64,000 bases of DNA from Paraburkholderia madseniana (GTDB lineage Bacteria; Pseudomonadota; Gammaproteobacteria; Burkholderiales; Burkholderiaceae): positions 1 to 64,000 of the forward strand of contig NZ_VOSW01000015.1 of assembly GCF_009690905.1 (NCBI RefSeq), in the 5' to 3' direction. Below, piece by piece: positions 59,566-64,000 of the stretch. A model generated the notes under the pieces. The model made no database searches. It saw only the letters and a list, made by a program, of their open reading frames with translations, and had not been told where the DNA came from. A program made the position numbers and the translations under genes. How positions within the stretch are numbered: the first letter of the stretch is position 1; each line of letters starts with the position of its first letter.

Positions 59566-61044
59566 ATGCAACGCTATGTGCATTACATCGACGGCAAGGA
59601 TACGCCGCCGCAAAGCCAACGCTGGTTCGAATCGCACAACCCGTACACCGGCGACGCCTGGGCGGAAATTGCCGAAGGCTCCCCCGCCGACGCCGATCTG
59701 GCAGTTCAGGCTGCGCACCGCGCCTTCACGAGCGGCGCATGGCCGCAGTTGACCGCAACGCAACGCGGCGCGCTGTTGCGACGGCTGGGCGACCTGATCG
59801 CACGCGACGCGCAAAAGCTTGCTGCCACCGAAGTGCGCGACAACGGCAAGCTGTTTGCCGAAATGGCCGGGCAGCTGAACTATATTCCGCAGTGGTTCTA
59901 TTACTTCGGCGGTCTCGCGGACAAGATCGAAGGCAGCGTGATTCCGCTCGAAAAAAAGGGCTTCTTCAATTTCACGCGCCATGAGCCGCTCGGCGTGGTC
60001 GCGGCAATTACGCCCTGGAATTCGCCGTTGCTGCTCACCGCGTGGAAGATCGCGCCGGCGCTCGCTGCAGGTTGCACCGTCGTGATCAAGCCGTCGGAAT
60101 TCACTTCGGCGTCCACGCTGGAATTCGTCAGGCTGATTGAGGAGGCCGGTTTTCCGCCGGGTGTGGTCAACGTCGTGACCGGATTCGGTCGCGATGTGGG
60201 GACGGCGCTCGTCGAACATCCTCTGGTGCGCAAAATCACCTTCACCGGCGCGGACAGCACCGGACGCGCGATCAACGAAGCCGCCGCGCGCCAGTTCAAG
60301 CACGTGAGTCTGGAGCTGGGCGGCAAATCGCCGAACATCGTGTTCGCCGATGCGAATCTCGACGACGCCGTCAACGGCGCGGTCGCCGGCATCTTTGCCG
60401 CGACTGGACAGACCTGTATTGCCGGTTCACGGCTGCTGCTGCAGGAGTCGATCTATGACGCGTTCGTCGAGCGATTGCTAGCGCTCGCACGCACGGCGCG
60501 GATGGGTGATCCGATGTCGGTGGATACACAGGTCGGCCCGATTACCACGCGTCCCCAATACGACAAGGTGCTGCACTACATCGATGCCGCACAGAGCGAG
60601 GGCGCCACGCTCCTGCTTGGCGGCAGCGCAGGGACACGGCCGGAATGCGGACGCGGCTGGTTCGTCGAACCGACTATTTTCGGCGACGTCGACAACAGCA
60701 TGCGCATCGCCCAGGAAGAGGTGTTCGGCCCGGTGTTGTCGATCATTCGCTTCAGGGACGAAGACGACGCGCTGCGCATTGCCAACGACGTGCGCTTCGG
60801 ACTCGGTTCGGGGGTCTGGACATCGGACATAGCTCGCGCGTTTCGCGTGTCGGAGCGGCTCCAGGCCGGCACCGTCTGGCTCAATGCCTATCGTGCGGTC
60901 AGTTTCATGTCGCCATTCGGCGGCTATAAGGATTCAGGTCTGGGCCGCGAAAACGGCGCCCAGGCGATCCACGCGTACCTGCAAACCAAGAGTGTGTGGG
61001 TCAACACGGGAGCGGGCAGCGCCAATCCGTTCGTGATGCGTTGA
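59566..61044 (+). CDS. Aldehyde dehydrogenase
   Basis: A 492-residue aldehyde dehydrogenase with ITPWNSP, KPSEFT, FTGADSTG, LELGGKSP (Glu250) and ATGQTCIAGSR (Cys284). AGGAA lies before ATG 59566. It could oxidise the semialdehyde of a ring-fission product or the aldehyde formed by the ThDP decarboxylase encoded just downstream. Substrate not determinable. Confidence 0.92.
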   Translation: MQRYVHYIDGKDTPPQSQRWFESHNPYTGDAWAEIAEGSPADADLAVQAAHRAFTSGAWPQLTATQRGALLRRLGDLIARDAQKLAATEVRDNGKLFAEMAGQLNYIPQWFYYFGGLADKIEGSVIPLEKKGFFNFTRHEPLGVVAAITPWNSPLLLTAWKIAPALAAGCTVVIKPSEFTSASTLEFVRLIEEAGFPPGVVNVVTGFGRDVGTALVEHPLVRKITFTGADSTGRAINEAAARQFKHVSLELGGKSPNIVFADANLDDAVNGAVAGIFAATGQTCIAGSRLLLQESIYDAFVERLLALARTARMGDPMSVDTQVGPITTRPQYDKVLHYIDAAQSEGATLLLGGSAGTRPECGRGWFVEPTIFGDVDNSMRIAQEEVFGPVLSIIRFRDEDDALRIANDVRFGLGSGVWTSDIARAFRVSERLQAGTVWLNAYRAVSFMSPFGGYKDSGLGRENGAQAIHAYLQTKSVWVNTGAGSANPFVMR

Positions 61045-61166
61045 GGGCGCAAGGCGCTGCGCACGTCCATGCCAAAAGCTGATATCACCAGCAACCTTTG
61101 TTATTGGCGCTGCGTCCGTCTCTCGCCCTAGCATAGCGCTACACATTCACGGATTCACGAGGAGAC

Positions 61167-61703
61167 ATGAGCACAACCGAGTCGCCAGTATCGAACTGGC
61201 AGGAGAACATTTTCTCCATTCTGAAGGGCGGCGGCGTACGCCAGGTCGCCTACGTGCCGGATGCCGGCCACGCGCACGTGATCCGCCGCGTCCAGCAGGA
61301 CCCGCAGATGCGCGACATCGTGCTCACCACCGAAGAGGAAGGCGTCGCGCTCACGAGCGGCGCATGGCTCGGCGGCCAGCGCGCGGTACTGCTGATGCAA
61401 AGCAGCGGCGTGGGCAATTGCGTGAACATGTTCTCGTTGTTGCAAAGCTGTCGCTTCCCGTTTCTCACCTTGGTGACGATGCGTGGCGAGTATGCCGAGT
61501 TCAACCCCTGGCAATGCCCGATGGGCCAGGCGACCCAGGCAGCGCTCGAATTGATGGGGATCACCGTATGGCGCGCCTCGACGCCTGACGAAGTCGAAGA
61601 CATGGTGTCCGCCGGCCTCGACGCCGCCTTCGAAGGCGGTCAGCAGATTGCCGTGCTGCTGTCGCAGCGCCTCATTGGACGCAAAAAGTGGGAACGAAAA
61701 TGA
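61167..61703 (+). CDS. ThDP-dependent decarboxylase, alpha (PYR-domain) subunit
   Basis: A 178-residue protein equivalent to the N-terminal domain of thiamine-diphosphate enzymes such as sulfopyruvate/phosphonopyruvate decarboxylase. The cofactor-activating Glu is in VLTTEEEGVALTSGAWLGGQRAVLLMQSSGVGNCVN. The matching C-terminal half is a separate gene overlapping by the ATGA at 61700, so the enzyme is a two-subunit complex. It follows the aldehyde dehydrogenase by 122 bases and probably decarboxylates a 2-oxo acid to an aldehyde. Confidence 0.88.
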   Translation: MSTTESPVSNWQENIFSILKGGGVRQVAYVPDAGHAHVIRRVQQDPQMRDIVLTTEEEGVALTSGAWLGGQRAVLLMQSSGVGNCVNMFSLLQSCRFPFLTLVTMRGEYAEFNPWQCPMGQATQAALELMGITVWRASTPDEVEDMVSAGLDAAFEGGQQIAVLLSQRLIGRKKWERK

Positions 61704-62305
61704 ACACCGCCTCTTCCATCGCTTCTTCCGCGTCGATCGATCGTCGCGAATTCGTCGCGCGTCTGCTCGCGCTTTGCCCGAACGCGCTGGTGGTGACGGG
61801 CCTCGGTTCGCCGACCTACGACGTATTCGCCTCAGGCGACTCGGACCGCTACTTCTATCTCTGGGGCGCAATGGGCGGCTCGACCTCCGTCGCGCTCGGC
61901 CTCGCGCTCGCGCAACGCGATCGCCCCGTGCTGGCGATTACCGGTGACGGCGAACAGTTGATGGGCATCGGCAGCCTCGCAACCGCCGGCGCACAACAGC
62001 TGCCTAATCTGAGCGTGGTCGTGCTGGACAACGGCCACTTCGGCGAAACCGGCATGCAGCGCAGCCATAGCAGTCTTGGGACCCGGCTCGCGCAGGTGGC
62101 GCGGGCATGCGGCATCGAACAGGCTGCCGAAATTTACTCCCTCGACGGTGTCGAGGCGTTAGCCGCCCGGATCAACGCACGCGCAGGACTGAACTTCGCG
62201 CAGGTGCATGTCAAAGCGGACGAGTTACCGCGCGCGTTGCCCTCACGCGATGGTGTCTTTGTGAAGAATCGCTTCCGTCAGGCACTCGGGTTCGCTTCGT
62301 TGTGA
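61700..62305 (+). CDS. ThDP-dependent decarboxylase, beta (PP-domain) subunit
   Basis: A 201-residue protein matching the C-terminal ThDP/Mg-binding domain: LWGAMGGSTSVALGLALAQRD and the GDG motif (82-84) running to LDN (109-111). Its start overlaps the stop of the alpha subunit. Together they resemble ComD/ComE-type split 2-oxo acid decarboxylases. The two genes sit seven bases before a hydrolase gene. Confidence 0.88.
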   Translation: MNTASSIASSASIDRREFVARLLALCPNALVVTGLGSPTYDVFASGDSDRYFYLWGAMGGSTSVALGLALAQRDRPVLAITGDGEQLMGIGSLATAGAQQLPNLSVVVLDNGHFGETGMQRSHSSLGTRLAQVARACGIEQAAEIYSLDGVEALAARINARAGLNFAQVHVKADELPRALPSRDGVFVKNRFRQALGFASL

Positions 62306-62312
62306 TCACGCC

Positions 62313-63182
62313 ATGACTCTGTCCACCACGACTCCGCTGTCCGCCGAACTCGAAGCGCAATACAACATGCGCCTGCTGCGCCCCGATTTCGAGTCCAGCC
62401 TCCTGCAGGAATGGCTGGCACGTTCAGCCACATTCAGGCACTTGCCGGGCGCGCAACTGGATGTGGCGTACGGCCCGAGCGAACGGGATCGTCTGGACTA
62501 CTTTCCCGCCGCGTCCGCCGATGCACCGCTGCTGATCTTCTTTCACGGCGGCTTCTGGCAACGCGGCGACAAGTCGGTGTACAGCTTCGTGGCCGAACCG
62601 TTCGCGGCCGCGGGCGTGTCGGTCGTGCTCGTGAATTACACGCTGTGTCCGGCGGTTTCGGTCGAAGGGATCGTCGCGCAATCGCAGCGGGCGCTGGCAT
62701 GGCTGTGGCGTCACGCCGGCGAACTCGGGTGCTCGCGCAAGCGCTGGTTCGTTAGCGGCCATTCGGCGGGCGGTCACCTCGCCGCGCGGATGATGGCGAC
62801 GCACTGGGATGCGCTCGGCGACGATTTGCCGAAACAGATGCTCAGCGGCGCGATCCTGATCTCGGCACTATTCGACCTGGAGCCGCTGTGCGGCACCTCG
62901 ATCAACGAAGGTTTGCAGCTCGACCATGAGCAGGCGCGCGCCGCGAGTGCGTTGCGGCATCCTCCCGCGACCGACGCGCCGCAGCTGCTCGCGGTGGGTG
63001 GCGCCGAGACGGCAGCGTTTCATCAGCAGGCTCGCGCTTACGAAACAACATTCGGCAATGCGCAGCGTTTCATGCCGCATTACCGCATCGACGACTGCGA
63101 CCATTTCGATGTGGTGCAGGCCTTTGCGAACTGTACGCATCCATTCTTCGAACTCTGCCGCGAGTTTATCCGCGCGCGTTAG
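62313..63182 (+). CDS. Alpha/beta hydrolase, arylformamidase-like
   Basis: A 289-residue serine hydrolase. FFHGGFW (77-82) is the oxyanion motif of the kynurenine formamidase/esterase group, GHSAGGH holds Ser151, and the C-terminal DCDHFDVV supplies the His. It probably hydrolyses an ester or amide of a small aromatic or acyl substrate. It is the last gene of the plus-strand operon before a convergent Rieske oxygenase gene. Confidence 0.88.
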   Translation: MTLSTTTPLSAELEAQYNMRLLRPDFESSLLQEWLARSATFRHLPGAQLDVAYGPSERDRLDYFPAASADAPLLIFFHGGFWQRGDKSVYSFVAEPFAAAGVSVVLVNYTLCPAVSVEGIVAQSQRALAWLWRHAGELGCSRKRWFVSGHSAGGHLAARMMATHWDALGDDLPKQMLSGAILISALFDLEPLCGTSINEGLQLDHEQARAASALRHPPATDAPQLLAVGGAETAAFHQQARAYETTFGNAQRFMPHYRIDDCDHFDVVQAFANCTHPFFELCREFIRAR

Positions 63183-63242
63183 CGAAGTGCACGGGCGTTA
63201 TGCACGCCCGTCCTTCTCTCCAACGCCCGCTCTCGCGGGCTG

Positions 63243-64000
63243 TCAATCCACCATCCCGAGCAGCGCGCGGATGTCACGTCCTGGTTCGGCGTCCGATCCG
63301 TACGAGCAGTCACCGCGCGCCTGCCGTTGCACCAGTTGATCCATCAGAAAGCGATAGCGCGTACCCGGCGCATCGAAACGCGAATGCAGATCGAGGCGGT
63401 CGTCCGGTTCGAAATAGCGTTCGTTCTGCGGCCGGATCACCGAATTGTCCTGCGGCTGGATCACGAACGCGATTCGCGGCATCACATAGCGCAACGGAAT
63501 CGGCGCGGCCGTCGTATTGAAGGTGACGTCGCAGCGCGAGCGATGGCGGCCCACCGGCACGAACGGCTGCAGGTTCGGCACGTCGTAGCCGGGCCTGAAA
63601 CGCGGATAGGAAATGCATACGTTGCTGCGCAAATGCACGTGCAGCACCGCACGAAAATCTTGGTACTTCGCGCGCACGCCGCCTACCCAGCGCATGATCG
63701 GCGCCACCGACTTCTGCGTGACGATCCGGGTGCGCGTAACTGTCTCCGAAGTCCATTCCGTTTCAACGATGTCGGACTCGGACGCGCCGTCGCCGATCGT
63801 ATTGGCGTGCAGAAAATCGGCATGCGTGAGATCGATCAGATTCTCGATCGAGAGCGCCGAGGTCGAGTCGAAGCGCACCGTGCGTTGCGTATAGCCGGGC
63901 AAACTGCCGTCGAGCGGCAAAAACGGAATGTGCGGCAGCAATTGCTCGTCGGCGTTATCCGGATTGCCGTACCACGCCCAGATATAGCCATAGCACTCCA
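63243..64000 (-). CDS. Rieske oxygenase, VanA-type, partial (5' part outside window)
   Basis: The C-terminal 252 codons of an aromatic oxygenase/demethylase large subunit, running off the right edge. The mononuclear iron site is NLIDLTHADFLHANTIG (Asn/Asp and two His), as in vanillate O-demethylase oxygenase, and the preceding YGYIWAWYGNPDNADEQLLPHIPF is typical of that group. The Rieske cluster itself would lie beyond base 64000. It is unlike the ditA1-like alpha subunit and needs no beta subunit. Confidence 0.88.
   Translation of the reverse strand, partial: ECYGYIWAWYGNPDNADEQLLPHIPFLPLDGSLPGYTQRTVRFDSTSALSIENLIDLTHADFLHANTIGDGASESDIVETEWTSETVTRTRIVTQKSVAPIMRWVGGVRAKYQDFRAVLHVHLRSNVCISYPRFRPGYDVPNLQPFVPVGRHRSRCDVTFNTTAAPIPLRYVMPRIAFVIQPQDNSVIRPQNERYFEPDDRLDLHSRFDAPGTRYRFLMDQLVQRQARGDCSYGSDAEPGRDIRALLGMVD

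Overview
The window is high-GC DNA with the gene style of Burkholderia/Paraburkholderia: dense operons, ATGA stop/start overlaps, GGAG-type ribosome binding sites, and DUF1302/DUF1329, IclR, MarR and LysR families. Most of it looks like a large abietane-diterpenoid (resin acid) catabolic cluster of the dit type known from Pseudomonas abietaniphila BKME-9 and Burkholderia xenovorans LB400. The diagnostic set is: a Rieske oxygenase alpha/beta pair (ditA1A2-like, 54239-52241); a separate small 3Fe-4S/4Fe-4S-type ferredoxin (ditA3-like) in an operon with an SDR, an extradiol dioxygenase (ditC-like) and an FAH-family hydrolase (22905-20014); a divergent IclR regulator (ditR-like); two closely related P450s (candidate CYP226 family, DitQ/DitU); and a CoA ligase with beta-oxidation genes. 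The assignment comes from gene content and recall of the literature, not from a database search.

Layout. 1-586: no recognisable gene. 587-3758: minus-strand aldehyde dehydrogenase and GMC oxidoreductase. 4565-15064: a plus-strand operon with an envelope/transport cassette (DUF1302 barrel, DUF1329, YCF48-like propeller, RND/MMPL transporter) followed by VOC protein, enoyl-CoA hydratase, SDR and alpha/beta hydrolase. 15200-17336: MarR and a divergent DHA2 MFS pump. 17459-19943: an SDR lacking the usual catalytic residues, and a second MFS permease. 20014-24111: FAH hydrolase, ditC-, SDR and ditA3-like genes, with divergent ditR-like IclR. 24270-24296: a stray tRNA 3' end. 24552-30696: amidohydrolase, a probable heteromeric acyl-CoA dehydrogenase pair, enoyl-CoA hydratase/isomerase, acyl-CoA dehydrogenase, 2Fe-2S ferredoxin. 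30768-33886: P450 and divergent CrtI-like FAD oxidoreductase. 33842-39548: AraC, LuxE-like, LuxC-like, SDR and TetR on the minus strand. 39798-43277: second P450, an unknown protein, an NTF2-like protein, glutathione peroxidase. 43416-47441: amidohydrolase, FAH hydrolase, 3-hydroxyacyl-CoA dehydrogenase, thiolase. 47794-50387: TetR and divergent CoA ligase. 50492-54239: SDR, DUF2889, Rieske beta and alpha. 54416-57945: beta-hydroxyacid dehydrogenase, aldehyde dehydrogenase, divergent LysR. 58082-63182: RraA-like aldolase, FAH hydrolase, aldehyde dehydrogenase, two-subunit ThDP decarboxylase, alpha/beta hydrolase. 63243-end: VanA-type Rieske oxygenase, cut by the window end.

How it fits together (inference). 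The DUF1302/DUF1329/YCF48/RND set would move a hydrophobic substrate through the envelope. P450s and ferredoxins would oxidise the terpenoid skeleton, and the Rieske oxygenase, SDR, extradiol dioxygenase and FAH hydrolase would open the aromatised ring. The CoA ligase, acyl-CoA dehydrogenases, hydratases, hydroxyacyl-CoA dehydrogenase and thiolase would finish the breakdown. The 58-63 kb block looks like a separate lower pathway yielding pyruvate and an aldehyde.

The most useful new observation is a shared 26-bp promoter motif, TATGAACA-N8-AAATATGTCT with variants. It recurs upstream of at least ten transcription units, including the ditR/ditA3 and ditA1 promoters, and is a candidate DitR operator defining one regulon. 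Other points of interest are a luxE-luxC-type acid-reductase pair with no luciferase genes, a 13-bp element shared by a TetR promoter and the DUF1302 promoter, two SDRs with altered active sites, and the tRNA 3'-end scar.
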